Source of the DNA: Pseudarthrobacter sp. MM222
Lineage (GTDB): Bacteria > Actinomycetota > Actinomycetes > Actinomycetales > Micrococcaceae
Assembly (NCBI RefSeq): GCF_947090775.1
Contig: NZ_OX352321.1
Coordinates: forward strand, 1,054,001 to 1,118,000
DNA length: 64,000 nucleotides
Reading direction: 5' to 3'
A model generated the notes under the pieces. It was given only the letters and a program-made list of their open reading frames with translations, searched no databases and had not been told where the DNA came from. Shown piece after piece: positions 54,856 to 62,807 of this stretch. A program made the translations under genes and the position numbers. The first letter of the stretch is position 1. Each line of letters starts with the position of its first letter.

Positions 54856-57117
54856 TTACCGGTTGCCGGAGACCCGGTCCCGGCGCAGGGTGCTGAATGC
54901 GGCGGCCGACCGGCCGATGGCCGACTCCAGCAGGGGCCTCGGCTCGGGGCGGGAAAACAGGAACCCCTGCAGGGAGTCGCACTCCAGCCGCAGCAGGTAT
55001 TTGGCCTGCTGCTCGGTCTCCACGCCTTCCGCCGTGACCGTCAGGCCCAGGCCGCGGGCCATGCTGATCATCGATGTGAGGATCGGCAGCTTCTCGGCAC
55101 CGGTGTGGATCATGGAGACAAAGGACTGGTCGATCTTCAGGGTGTCCACCGGGAGGTCCTGGAGCCTGCCCAGCGAGGAATAGCCGGTCCCGAAGTCGTC
55201 CAGGGCCACCCGGACGCCGGCCTTCCGGAAGGCTACCAGTTGCTGGATCACGTGGCAGTCGTCGGCGAAGAACACGCTTTCGGTGACCTCCAGGACCAGC
55301 TGGCGGGGGTCGACGCCGCAGGACTCCGTGACGGCCAGCACCAGCTCGGCGAAGTCGCCGTGCTGCAGCTGCACCCCGGAGACGTTGACGGCCAGCGACC
55401 GGACCGGGTCCTCTGCGAGCCAGGACTTCATCTCCGTGCAGCCCGTGAGCAATACCTCGGTGCCGATCTCGATGATCAGGCCGCTGCGTTCCGCCACGGG
55501 GATGAACTGCTGCGGCGGCACGAGTTCGCCGTCCCGCTCCCAGCGGGCCAGGGCCTCGACCGTGACGACGGCGCCGTGCGCTGCCGAGAGGATCGGCTGG
55601 TAGTACACCGCGATCTCGCCGCTGTCGACGGCGAGCCGCAGCCCGGCTTCCATCTCGGTGCGCTCCACGAGGGCCGCCATCATCTCCGGGCGGAACCGCA
55701 GGTACCGGTTCTTACCCGCGGTCTTGGCCGCGTACATGGCGACGTCGGCCCGGCGCAACAGCTCGGACGCGTCCACGGCGTCCTCAGTGATGGAGGCCAG
55801 CCCCAGGCTGAGGCTGGGCCGCAGCATGGTCCCGTCAATCCACAGCGGGACTTTCAGGGCTGAGACGATCCGCTCGGCGGTGGCCTCGGGATCGGTTGAG
55901 CCGACCAGCAGGACGACGAATTCGTCGCCACCCAGCCGTGCTACGACGTCGTCCGGGCTGACGCAGGCGCGCAGCCGCCGGCCCACCTCAATCAGCATCT
56001 GGTCACCGGCGTGGTGGCCATGAATGTCGTTGACTTCCTTGAAGTCGTCCAGGTCCAGCAACAAAACGTCGACGGCGGTGCCGTGCGGCCCCTGCAGCGC
56101 GCCGGCGAGGCGGTCGTTGAACAGCTGCCGGTTGGAGAGCCTGGTCAGCGGGTCCTTGAAGGCAAGGTCCTTGAGCTGCGCGGCCTGCTCGGCGAGATCC
56201 GCCATGGCCTGGTTGATCTGGTCCTGGGCGATCCTGGCCGGGGTGACGTCCCGGAAACTCCAGACCCGCCCCACCACCTCATCGGCGACGAGTTGCGGGC
56301 GGGAGTAGCGTTCAAAGGTCCTGCCGTCGCGAAAGTCCAGGACGTCATGGCTTTCCGCGCCAGGGTCCGCGTAGAGGGCGGTGACCTTTTCGATGAACTG
56401 GGCGGGATCCACCAGTTGGTCCAGGACGAAGGCCAGCACGGCGTCGTCGTCCCGGGTGGCCAGCAGTTCCCGGGGGATACCCCACATGGCGGTGAACTGG
56501 TTGTTGACGCCCGCGATCTGACCATCGGCGCTGACCACGAGGATGCCGTCCGCGGTGGATTCGAGCGTGGCCGTCAACAGCGACATCGCCGCGCGCAATT
56601 CCGTGTCTGCTTCGAGCCGGTGCGAGGTATCCCGAATCAGGGCCGCCATGCAGATGCCGGAGTTGGCGTCGGCGTCCTCAGGGCCTGCTGCGGTTCTGCC
56701 TGCGCCGGGGGACACGAGCGCGCAGGTGATCTCCGCCTGGAATTCCGAGCCGTCCCGTCGCAGCCCGTAGGCCTCCACCGGGGGGAGGGGGCCGCCGTCG
56801 GGGTCCCGGCGGAGAGCGAAGAGCAACCGCTGAAAACCGCTGCGGAAGCCTTCTGCCACCAGGATCCGGTGGTCCTGGCCCACGAGCTCCTCGCGGGTGT
56901 AGCCGAGCATGCGTTCCGTGGCGGCGTTGACCATGCGGATGGTGCCGTCTTCGCAGACCACCAGGAGCGCGTCCGGGCAGGACTCGAGCACGGCCTGGGA
57001 GGACGGCGCAAGGCTGGTTGCCGGGCTGTTTCCCGGGCTGATTGCCGGGCCGTCGCTGCCGGAGTCGCGCGCTGTACCTGCGGAAGCGTGCGCGCCCGGG
57101 TGCTGTGCCGCGGTCAC
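54856..57117 (-). CDS. PAS-PAS-GGDEF-EAL cyclic-di-GMP protein, largest paralogue
   Basis: The 753-residue protein has a low-complexity N-terminus (1-40), PAS 1 (about 42-165), PAS 2 (about 178-295; FRDVTPARIAQ), GGDEF (about 318-480; LLLDLDDFKEVNDIHGHHAGD, GGDEF at 396-400) and EAL (about 490-740; EALARW at 521-526). Catalytic motifs are complete; the inhibitory RxxD is replaced by SPDD. It starts with GTG 57117. Together with the two downstream paralogues it forms a triplicated c-di-GMP gene set on one strand with gaps of about 130-150 bases. Confidence 0.93.
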   Translation of the reverse strand: MTAAQHPGAHASAGTARDSGSDGPAISPGNSPATSLAPSSQAVLESCPDALLVVCEDGTIRMVNAATERMLGYTREELVGQDHRILVAEGFRSGFQRLLFALRRDPDGGPLPPVEAYGLRRDGSEFQAEITCALVSPGAGRTAAGPEDADANSGICMAALIRDTSHRLEADTELRAAMSLLTATLESTADGILVVSADGQIAGVNNQFTAMWGIPRELLATRDDDAVLAFVLDQLVDPAQFIEKVTALYADPGAESHDVLDFRDGRTFERYSRPQLVADEVVGRVWSFRDVTPARIAQDQINQAMADLAEQAAQLKDLAFKDPLTRLSNRQLFNDRLAGALQGPHGTAVDVLLLDLDDFKEVNDIHGHHAGDQMLIEVGRRLRACVSPDDVVARLGGDEFVVLLVGSTDPEATAERIVSALKVPLWIDGTMLRPSLSLGLASITEDAVDASELLRRADVAMYAAKTAGKNRYLRFRPEMMAALVERTEMEAGLRLAVDSGEIAVYYQPILSAAHGAVVTVEALARWERDGELVPPQQFIPVAERSGLIIEIGTEVLLTGCTEMKSWLAEDPVRSLAVNVSGVQLQHGDFAELVLAVTESCGVDPRQLVLEVTESVFFADDCHVIQQLVAFRKAGVRVALDDFGTGYSSLGRLQDLPVDTLKIDQSFVSMIHTGAEKLPILTSMISMARGLGLTVTAEGVETEQQAKYLLRLECDSLQGFLFSRPEPRPLLESAIGRSAAAFSTLRRDRVSGNR

Positions 57118-57225
57118 GCGGCCACCTGAGCGTGTATTTGAGACCGATATTCCATGGACGTTCCTCCCCAGAGGAAATCATAGAGGTCACCTGCGACCGC
57201 GCTGTGCAACTGCGCCGCGACGACG

Positions 57226-57385
57226 CTACCAACCAAGTGGCGCGACGGCGGGCCCCGGCGCTATGCATGAACGCTTGCCGGGCTGCGACGATCGATATTT
57301 CATGGACTCGCCAGCGAGATAACGGCTGATCCACCGCTTCACCGTGGACCAAGAGACCTGAGCGAGGCGCGAACTCACTGATCGG
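57226..57385 (-). mobile_element. IS481-type transposase remnant
   Basis: One frame reads SVSSRLAQVSWSTVKRWISRYLAGESMKYRSSQPGKR before a stop at 57226, matching the N-terminal HTH of IS481-family transposases (VSWxTxKRWxxRYxxGE...DRSSRP). No DDE domain is present. A diverged copy of the SMKYRS-coding bases also occurs at 57144-57159 (14 of 16 identical to 57292-57307), so the 281-base gap between the c-di-GMP gene and the aminopeptidase seems to be an insertion scar. Confidence 0.5.
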
Positions 57386-57398
57386 TCAGGCTCCGGGC

Positions 57399-58181
57399 TT
57401 ACGAGTGCGCCTGCCTCGGCAAGGTAAGGATTTCGGCTCCGTCGTTGGTGATAGCGATTGTGTGCTCACTGTGTGCTGTCCGGCAGCCTGTCGCACTTCG
57501 GAGCGTCCACCCGTCGGCGTCGGTGATGAGTTCAGCAGTGTCCGCCATGACCCATGGCTCCAGTGCGAGCAGCAACCCGGGGCGCAGTTTGTAGCCACGG
57601 CCTGGCCGTCCGGTGTTTGGAACGTGCGGGTCCTGGTGCATCGTCGATCCGATGCCATGACCCCCGAACTCGGTGTTGATCGGATAACCCGCCTCGCTGA
57701 GGACCGAGCCGATGGCATGGGAGATGTCGCCGATGCGGGCCCCCGGTCCGGCAGCGGCTATCCCTGCGCTCAATGCGCGCTCGGTGGCGCTGATCATCGC
57801 GACGCTCTCCGGGGGCTTAGACTCGCCCACGATAAAGCTGATCGCAGAGTCTGCTGCAACTCCGCGCTTCGAGACGGCGAGATCGAGAGTCAGCAGGTCG
57901 CCGTCGGCAAGCGTGTAGTCGTACGGCAGTCCGTGGAGCACAGCGTCGTTGACGGCTGTGCAGATGTAGTGTCCGAACGGCCCGCGTCCGAAGGAGGGCT
58001 CGTAGTCGACGTAGCAGGACCGCGCTCCAGCCTCGACGATCATGGTCTCGGCCCACCGGTCAAGGTCCAGGAGGTTGGTGCCGACCGTGCTTCGGCTCTT
58101 CAGCGTCTGCAGGATGTCAGCGACGACGGCACCGGTCTCTTTTGCCCGGGACAGTTCGGTGGGGTTCAGGATCTCGATCAT
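57399..58181 (-). CDS. map: Type I methionine aminopeptidase (second-type, XRE-linked)
   Basis: The 260-residue enzyme has the five MetAP metal ligands: Asp100, Asp111 (in a diverged LTLDLAVSKRGVAADSAISF), His175 (GGHGIGSTMHQDPHVPN), Glu208 (LALEPWV) and Glu239 (AHSEHTIAI). It removes N-terminal Met from proteins. It is not in a ribosomal-protein cluster, where the housekeeping map usually sits. Its divergence from a DNA-binding gene at 58246 suggests a conditionally expressed extra copy. GAGAAGGGC precedes ATG 58181. Confidence 0.9.
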   Translation of the reverse strand: MIEILNPTELSRAKETGAVVADILQTLKSRSTVGTNLLDLDRWAETMIVEAGARSCYVDYEPSFGRGPFGHYICTAVNDAVLHGLPYDYTLADGDLLTLDLAVSKRGVAADSAISFIVGESKPPESVAMISATERALSAGIAAAGPGARIGDISHAIGSVLSEAGYPINTEFGGHGIGSTMHQDPHVPNTGRPGRGYKLRPGLLLALEPWVMADTAELITDADGWTLRSATGCRTAHSEHTIAITNDGAEILTLPRQAHS

Positions 58182-58207
58182 GCGGCGCCCTTCTCACAAA
58201 TTCCAAT

Positions 58208-58245
58208 AACTATACCGGCCATATTATCCCGGTATAATCGGAGCT
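58208..58245. promoter_or_regulatory. Overlapping divergent promoters with operator palindrome
   Basis: TATACCGG (58211-58218) and CCGGTATA (58229-58236) are perfect 8-base arms 10 bases apart. The right arm overlaps TATAAT at 58233-58238, a consensus -10 box reading toward the XRE gene that starts at 58246; the mirrored TATAGT at 58208-58213 reads toward the aminopeptidase. The XRE transcript would begin at or next to its ATG. Confidence 0.65.
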
Positions 58246-58548
58246 ATGGTCAGATTGCCGCTTACATTCGCAGAAGTCGAGCGCGGACAGCGCCTCGGTG
58301 CCATGTTGCGTCGCGCCAGGGGAGAGCGCTCGATGCTCGACATCGCGCTCGATGCCCGTGTTTCACCGGAGACCCTCCGGAAGATCGAGACGGGCCGCGT
58401 AGCCACCCCTTCCTTCCCGACCATCGCTGCGATCGCAGATGTCCTCGGGCTCTCCCTCGATGCGGTGTGGGCCGAGATCAACCAGCCCCAACGCGGCGTT
58501 GAACCGACCGGCTCTGATCACAAAGCACGTGAGCGATTGGCCTCGTAA
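58246..58548 (+). CDS. XRE-family helix-turn-helix regulator, apparently leaderless
   Basis: The 100-residue protein carries one HTH_3/Cro-CI domain (RGQRLGAMLRRARGERSMLDIALDARVSPETLRKIETGRVATPSFPTIAAIADVLGLSLDAVWAEI) with short basic tails. No ribosome site precedes ATG 58246, and a TATAAT box ends 8 bases before it, so the mRNA is probably leaderless. It is divergent from the aminopeptidase and very likely controls both genes through the TATACCGG palindrome. Confidence 0.88.
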   Translation: MVRLPLTFAEVERGQRLGAMLRRARGERSMLDIALDARVSPETLRKIETGRVATPSFPTIAAIADVLGLSLDAVWAEINQPQRGVEPTGSDHKARERLAS

Positions 58549-58554
58549 GTACAA

Positions 58555-58794
58555 CTAGTCCTTCTTGAGCACGTCCGGGAGCTCGTCAACGTAGACGGTT
58601 TGCGGCGGCTCGTAGTAGATCACCAGGACCTCCTCGCCCACCGCGTAGACACTGGTCCTGTCAAAGGGATGGGCGTGGAACGCGCTGGTGCCACCCCGGT
58701 ACGGCAACATGACTTCGCCGATGGTGCCCGGTCCGATCCGTCCGGTGACCCTTGCGATCTTGCCGGTGAGGCTCCGGTCAACGTCCCTATGCAT
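58555..58794 (-). CDS. Small NfeD-like/OB-fold protein coupled to flotillin
   Basis: The 79-residue protein (SLTGKIARVTGRIGPGTIGEVMLPYRGGTSAFHAHPFDRTSVYAVGEEVLVIYYEPPQTVYVDELP) looks like the OB-fold C-terminal domain of NfeD proteins, which partner flotillins and stomatins. Its start overlaps the flotillin stop by 8 bases, showing translational coupling. There is no membrane segment, so it would be the soluble part only. Confidence 0.6.
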   Translation of the reverse strand: MHRDVDRSLTGKIARVTGRIGPGTIGEVMLPYRGGTSAFHAHPFDRTSVYAVGEEVLVIYYEPPQTVYVDELPDVLKKD

Positions 58795-60223
58795 CTGGAG
58801 CCTTTGGTGGCCGCTTGGAATCCTCCCTGCCGTTCTTCAGAGCCGATCGAAGGGCCGGGAGGTAATCGCCCACCTGGGCAAGGATCCCGCCCAGCATCCG
58901 GTTGACGCCTTCGCCGCCATTCAGCACCGTCATCTGACCCACATGCGAGAACGGCTCGGCTGCGGCCGCGATGATGGCCGGCATGTTCTCCGCCAGCTGC
59001 TGGGAAATCACGGCGTCCTGGTTGGTGCCCAGGGCTTCGGCGCGGGCCTTGATGCCGTCCGCCTCGGCCAGGGCCTTGGCCTTGATGGCCGAGGCGGCAG
59101 CATCGCCGCGCGCCTTGGTGGCCGCAGCCTCGGCTTCGCCGGTGACGCGGGTGGCGCCGGCAGCCGCGGCCGCCGCCGTTGCGTTGGCCTGGGCCTGGAG
59201 CTCGGTCCGCCGGGCGTTCACCTGCGCTTCGAGTTCCGTGCGCCGGGCCAGCGCTTCGGCGGCGCTGATGTCGGCCGACTTCTGGCCTTCGGCATCGGTG
59301 CGCTTGGCGTAGGCCTTCGCGTCCGCGGGTTTGCGGATGGTGGTCTGCAGTTTCTGCTCCTCCCGGTCCGCCTCGAGCTTGGCCACCTCCGTCTCCTGGA
59401 CCACCACCTGCTGGCGGGCGGTTGCGTCGGCGAGGGGGCCGGCCTGGGCGGCGTTGGCCTTGGCCCGCTCGGCATTCGCCTGCGCCACGGATTGCCGGAT
59501 CGCCGAGATGCTTTGGGCATCTGCGATCAGCGCCTCCGCCTCGGCTTCCTTTTCCGCCGCTTCCCGGTTCCGGGTGGCTTCGGCGATGCGGGCCTCCATC
59601 TTGACCTGGGCAATATGCGGCTTGGCGATGTTCTGGATGTAGCCGGTGGGATCCTGCAGGTCCTTGATCTGCAGCGAATCCACCACCAGGCCGAGCTTTT
59701 CCATCTCGACCCCGCTGGCACTGCGGACCTGCGAGCCGAGCTTGTCGCGCTCGCGGATGATTTCTTCCATGGTCATGCTGCCGATGATCGAGCGCAGGTG
59801 GCCTTCGAAGACGTTGTAGACCTGGCTTTCCATTTTGGCCTGCTGTCCGAGGAACCGGCGCGCGGCGTTGGCTATGAAGGGCGGCGCATCTCCGATCTTG
59901 TAAATGACCACGCCCTCGACGATCACCTGGATGCCCTGGGACGTCACGCAGGAAACCTTGAGTTCGGTTTCATTGAGGGTCAGGGACAAGGTCCTGACTG
60001 TCTGCAGCCCGGGCAGGACCAATGCGCCCTTGCCGGTAACGATCTTGAAGTCCATGCCCGCCCGGGTATCAAGGGTGCCCCGCGTCAGCCCCGAAATGAT
60101 GAGCGCCTCGTTGGGTTCGGCCACTTTCCACATCAGCTTGGTGGCAATCCAGATGACGGCGATGACGAGGATCGCCCCGACGAGGGTGGTGATGAGCGGC
60201 ATGAATGCTGAAACGTCCGGCAT
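58787..60223 (-). CDS. Flotillin-like SPFH-domain protein
   Basis: The 478-residue protein has an N-terminal membrane helix (about 8-32), an SPFH/band 7 domain (VTGKGALVLPGLQTVRTLSLTLNETELKVSCVTSQGIQVIVEGVVIYKIGD...RFLGQQAKMESQVYNVFEGHLRSIIGSMTMEEIIRERDKLGSQVRSAS), and a long Ala/Glu-rich coiled coil (about 180-400) typical of flotillin heads. It organises membrane microdomains. The Ala-rich stretch ATAAAAAAGATRVTGEAEAAA is characteristic. It forms an operon with the small protein at 58555. Confidence 0.92.
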   Translation of the reverse strand: MPDVSAFMPLITTLVGAILVIAVIWIATKLMWKVAEPNEALIISGLTRGTLDTRAGMDFKIVTGKGALVLPGLQTVRTLSLTLNETELKVSCVTSQGIQVIVEGVVIYKIGDAPPFIANAARRFLGQQAKMESQVYNVFEGHLRSIIGSMTMEEIIRERDKLGSQVRSASGVEMEKLGLVVDSLQIKDLQDPTGYIQNIAKPHIAQVKMEARIAEATRNREAAEKEAEAEALIADAQSISAIRQSVAQANAERAKANAAQAGPLADATARQQVVVQETEVAKLEADREEQKLQTTIRKPADAKAYAKRTDAEGQKSADISAAEALARRTELEAQVNARRTELQAQANATAAAAAAGATRVTGEAEAAATKARGDAAASAIKAKALAEADGIKARAEALGTNQDAVISQQLAENMPAIIAAAAEPFSHVGQMTVLNGGEGVNRMLGGILAQVGDYLPALRSALKNGREDSKRPPKAPDA

Positions 60224-60452
60224 TAACAGGTCCTTTCACGATGCTGGAAAAGGTCTGCGGCAAAGCCCCCAACGATGCCGCTGATGAAACCCGGCCGGAC
60301 TTGAGTGCGGAATGCGGGGCCGCCAAGTCAGCTGTTGTAGACAGTCTGAGTCGGTAATTGTCGGGAAGTCCATAGCGGGGCGGGGGAATTTTGGTCCGCC
60401 GCTGGTGGGGGCTTCGTGTCGGAGTGGGCGGTGGTTAGCTGCGGCGCGCCCG

Positions 60453-61319
60453 CTACGTCCCCAGGATCCGCCGTGCCTCGCGCTGGGCTTCGAGTTCCTC
60501 GGGGGAAATGGTGCTGCCGCGCAGGTAGCCGGCCTCGCCGATGATTCGGCGCAGCTCCGCCACCGTCCGCGGAGTGCCGACGCCCAGGTGCGCCATGGCG
60601 TGGCAGTTGGCGCAGAGCGGCACAAGGTCTGTGATGGGATCCAGCTGGTAGCCGCTGCCAAGCTGGGCCACCGGGACGATGTGGTGGACCTGGATGAAGT
60701 CGGTCCCGGCCTCGCCATACTTCTGCTCGAACGAGAACCCGCAAGCCGCGCAGCTGGTGCCATGGCGTGCAAGGCAGGCCCGCCGGGCTTCCTCGTCCTC
60801 TTCGTAGCGGTTCACCAGAGCCCGGGTGACGGCGTCCTGCGGGTAGGTGCCTGGGACCGGCCGGGTAGGGTCCGGTCCGGGCCGGGGTCCGAACTCGCCC
60901 CAGAGGCCGCGGATGGTGGGTTCCTCTGCCGGGGCGACGCGCAGCCCGGAGCCTGGAAGGTCGTCCCAGGGGATCCGCGGGGCGGCGTCGTGAAGAACCT
61001 GAACGGGGACCTGTTCGCCGAGGGGGAGCAGGGCGTCGAACGCAACCAATACGCTTAGCTCCTGGGGTCCGGTCTGTCCGGGCTCGGGCAGTTTAACGGG
61101 CTCGGGGTGCTCCGAGACGACCACGCCGTGTCCGATCAGCCCGCCGGCGTGGCTCCCCTGGAGGACCAGCCAGGCGTCGGCTCCGGCTGGATTGCTCGGC
61201 TGCTGGCCAACGCCCCAGCGCTCGACGATCAGGCCGCCGGCCCGGACCTCGCCGGCCGCTGCCGGGTAGTTCCAGCGGTCCCAGTTTTCCGGGTTCCACC
61301 CCAGGATGATGGCTGTCAT
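60453..61319 (-). CDS. HNH endonuclease with N-terminal PUA/EVE-like domain
   Basis: The 288-residue protein has an N-terminal about 110-residue domain (IILGWNPENWDRWNYPAAAGEVRAGGLIVERWGVG...AWLVLQGSHAGGLIGHGVVVSEHPEP) that resembles the EVE/PUA-like modified-base readers, and a C-terminal HNH nuclease with the zinc Cys pairs (C190xxC193, C236xxC239) around IQVHHIVPVAQL (His212-His213) and NCH240. This layout occurs in modification-dependent (type IV-like) restriction enzymes. It stands alone next to flotillin and a small membrane protein. Nuclease class is firm; the reader domain is inferred. Confidence 0.8.
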   Translation of the reverse strand: MTAIILGWNPENWDRWNYPAAAGEVRAGGLIVERWGVGQQPSNPAGADAWLVLQGSHAGGLIGHGVVVSEHPEPVKLPEPGQTGPQELSVLVAFDALLPLGEQVPVQVLHDAAPRIPWDDLPGSGLRVAPAEEPTIRGLWGEFGPRPGPDPTRPVPGTYPQDAVTRALVNRYEEDEEARRACLARHGTSCAACGFSFEQKYGEAGTDFIQVHHIVPVAQLGSGYQLDPITDLVPLCANCHAMAHLGVGTPRTVAELRRIIGEAGYLRGSTISPEELEAQREARRILGT

Positions 61320-61373
61320 CTGGCCATTCTCGCAGGAGTGAACGGCGGTAAAATTAACTCAGAGGTGTTGGAC

Positions 61374-61553
61374 ATGACTGGATCAATTGCAGTCCTTCTG
61401 ATCATCCTGGCAGCGGTGGTTCTGTTCGGCGTTGTCGGCACGGTGGTGGTTGTCATCCGCGACGGCCGTGGTCAGGTTCCGGAGGAAAAATCGGAACGGC
61501 CCTGGACGGCGGGAAACCTGCCCAGCCTGCCGTACTCGCTCTTGCGTTTCTAA
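61374..61553 (+). CDS. Small single-pass membrane protein, paralogue of the one at 30281
   Basis: The 59-residue protein has one membrane helix (about 4-26, AVLLIILAAVVLFGVVGTVVVV) followed by IRDGRGQVPEEKSERPWTAGNLPSLPYSLLRF. The tail matches the protein at 30281 at RDGRG, P, SE-PW-AG-LPS-PYS. ATG 61374 follows AGAGG; the upstream in-frame extension belongs to the nuclease gene antisense. Both members are monocistronic and membrane bound. Function is unknown. Confidence 0.7.
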   Translation: MTGSIAVLLIILAAVVLFGVVGTVVVVIRDGRGQVPEEKSERPWTAGNLPSLPYSLLRF

Positions 61554-61626
61554 CGCGCAACCAACCCGCCTGACAGCCATCATTGTCGAACTGGCTGGCG
61601 GATGGCGCTGCCCTATACCGGGCCCG

Positions 61627-61941
61627 TCACGCGTATGCGTGATGGGCCGCTATGACCGCGTCCAGCAGGCCCGGGAAGCGTTGCGCCAGTTCCTCTGTGC
61701 GGAGCGTGTTGAGGATCGAAGTCCCGCGATAGTGCTGGTCGATTATGCCCGCTTCACGTAGAACGCGGAAGTGATGTGTCGAGGTCGATTTGCTGACGGG
61801 GAGTTCGAATGCGATGCACGCCTGGTCGTCGTGTCCGTCTGCCAGCTGCGCGACGATTCGTCGACGGATTGGATCGGACAGGGCAGCCAGTACAGTGTCG
61901 AGCTGTACGTCTTGCATGCTGGGGTGGTCGAGGGTTCGCAT
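61627..61941 (-). CDS. ArsR-family HTH regulator
   Basis: The 104-residue winged-helix protein (LDTVLAALSDPIRRRIVAQLADGHDDQACIAFELPVSKSTSTHHFRVLREAGIIDQHYRGTSILNTLRTEELAQRFPGLLDAVIAAHHA) is an ArsR/SmtB-type regulator without the usual metal cysteine box (only one Cys, in ACIAF). Such members sense other signals or partner an adjacent gene. It precedes the NAD(P)-binding protein and Old Yellow Enzyme genes on the same strand, but they lie upstream of it, so it may end their operon. Confidence 0.88.
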   Translation of the reverse strand: MRTLDHPSMQDVQLDTVLAALSDPIRRRIVAQLADGHDDQACIAFELPVSKSTSTHHFRVLREAGIIDQHYRGTSILNTLRTEELAQRFPGLLDAVIAAHHAYA

Positions 61942-62122
61942 CTAGTTCTCTCCGACGGCTTCTTTATACGTCGCTAATCATACTAAGGGATGCGGTGAAA
62001 CGGGCTGGCTGCGCGGCACGAGCCGGGCCGCGAAGAGGTGGACCCGGCTGTAGTTCGCTCTGAGGTTCGCGCCGAAGCTGATCTCCAGCAGTGACTTCCT
62101 TTGGTTGCTGGCGTCGCCGTCG

Positions 62123-62794
62123 TCAGGCGCGGTGAGGGGCAGTGCTTGTTGCAAGGCGGGAGACAGCGGCGTCAATAGGCGTGTCGCCGCTCGTTAGTTC
62201 GACGATCAGCCTCGTCAGTAGGGGTTCGCTAACGGCGGCAGCAATGAACTCCGCGACATCGTCCCGGAACACGTCGCCGTGTTCTATGGCCAGCCCGGCC
62301 GAAACGCGGCCGGTGCCGGGTTCGTCGCGCAGGATGCCGGGACGAACAATGAGCCAGTCCAGGTCGGTGTGGGTCAGGTAGACGTCGGCGGTCTTTTTGG
62401 TGCGCATGTAGTGTTCGAAGCTCTCGACGGGCTCCTTTTCCCGGCCGGACTCGGGGAAGGCCGAGATCAGAACGAAACGGCTTACGCCAGCGCTAGCGGC
62501 AGCGTCTGCTGCTTTTTCCAGCCCGCGCCCGTCAATGGCGGTGGTCTGGTCCATGCCCGTTCCGTGAGCGCCGGCGGAGAAAACAATGGCGTCATGTCCG
62601 CGGAACTTTTCGGCCAGTTCTCCGACCGAGTCAGCGATGAGGTCACCAACGACGGGTGTTGCGCCGGTGGCACTGACGGCATCAGCCTGGCGAGGGTTGC
62701 GGAACATGCCGCTGACCTGGGTTCCGCCAGTGGAGAGGATCCGGCTCAAACGGCTCCCGATTCCTCCGCCGGCTCCGATGATGAATATTTTCAT
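62123..62794 (-). CDS. NAD(P)-binding SDR-like protein (NmrA/YwnB type)
   Basis: The 223-residue atypical SDR begins MKIFIIGAGGGIGSRLSRILSTGGTQVSGMFRNPRQADAV and continues with HDAIVFSAGAHGTG, FVLISAFPESG and LDWLIVRPGILRDEPGTGRVSAG, matching NAD(P)H-binding oxidoreductases related to biliverdin reductase/YwnB. ATG 62794 is set by the dinucleotide motif; upstream extension overlaps the next gene. It starts 14 bases after the Old Yellow Enzyme stop, so they are co-transcribed. Confidence 0.88.
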   Translation of the reverse strand: MKIFIIGAGGGIGSRLSRILSTGGTQVSGMFRNPRQADAVSATGATPVVGDLIADSVGELAEKFRGHDAIVFSAGAHGTGMDQTTAIDGRGLEKAADAAASAGVSRFVLISAFPESGREKEPVESFEHYMRTKKTADVYLTHTDLDWLIVRPGILRDEPGTGRVSAGLAIEHGDVFRDDVAEFIAAAVSEPLLTRLIVELTSGDTPIDAAVSRLATSTAPHRA

Positions 62795-62807
62795 GTTGGT
62801 GGCCCTC

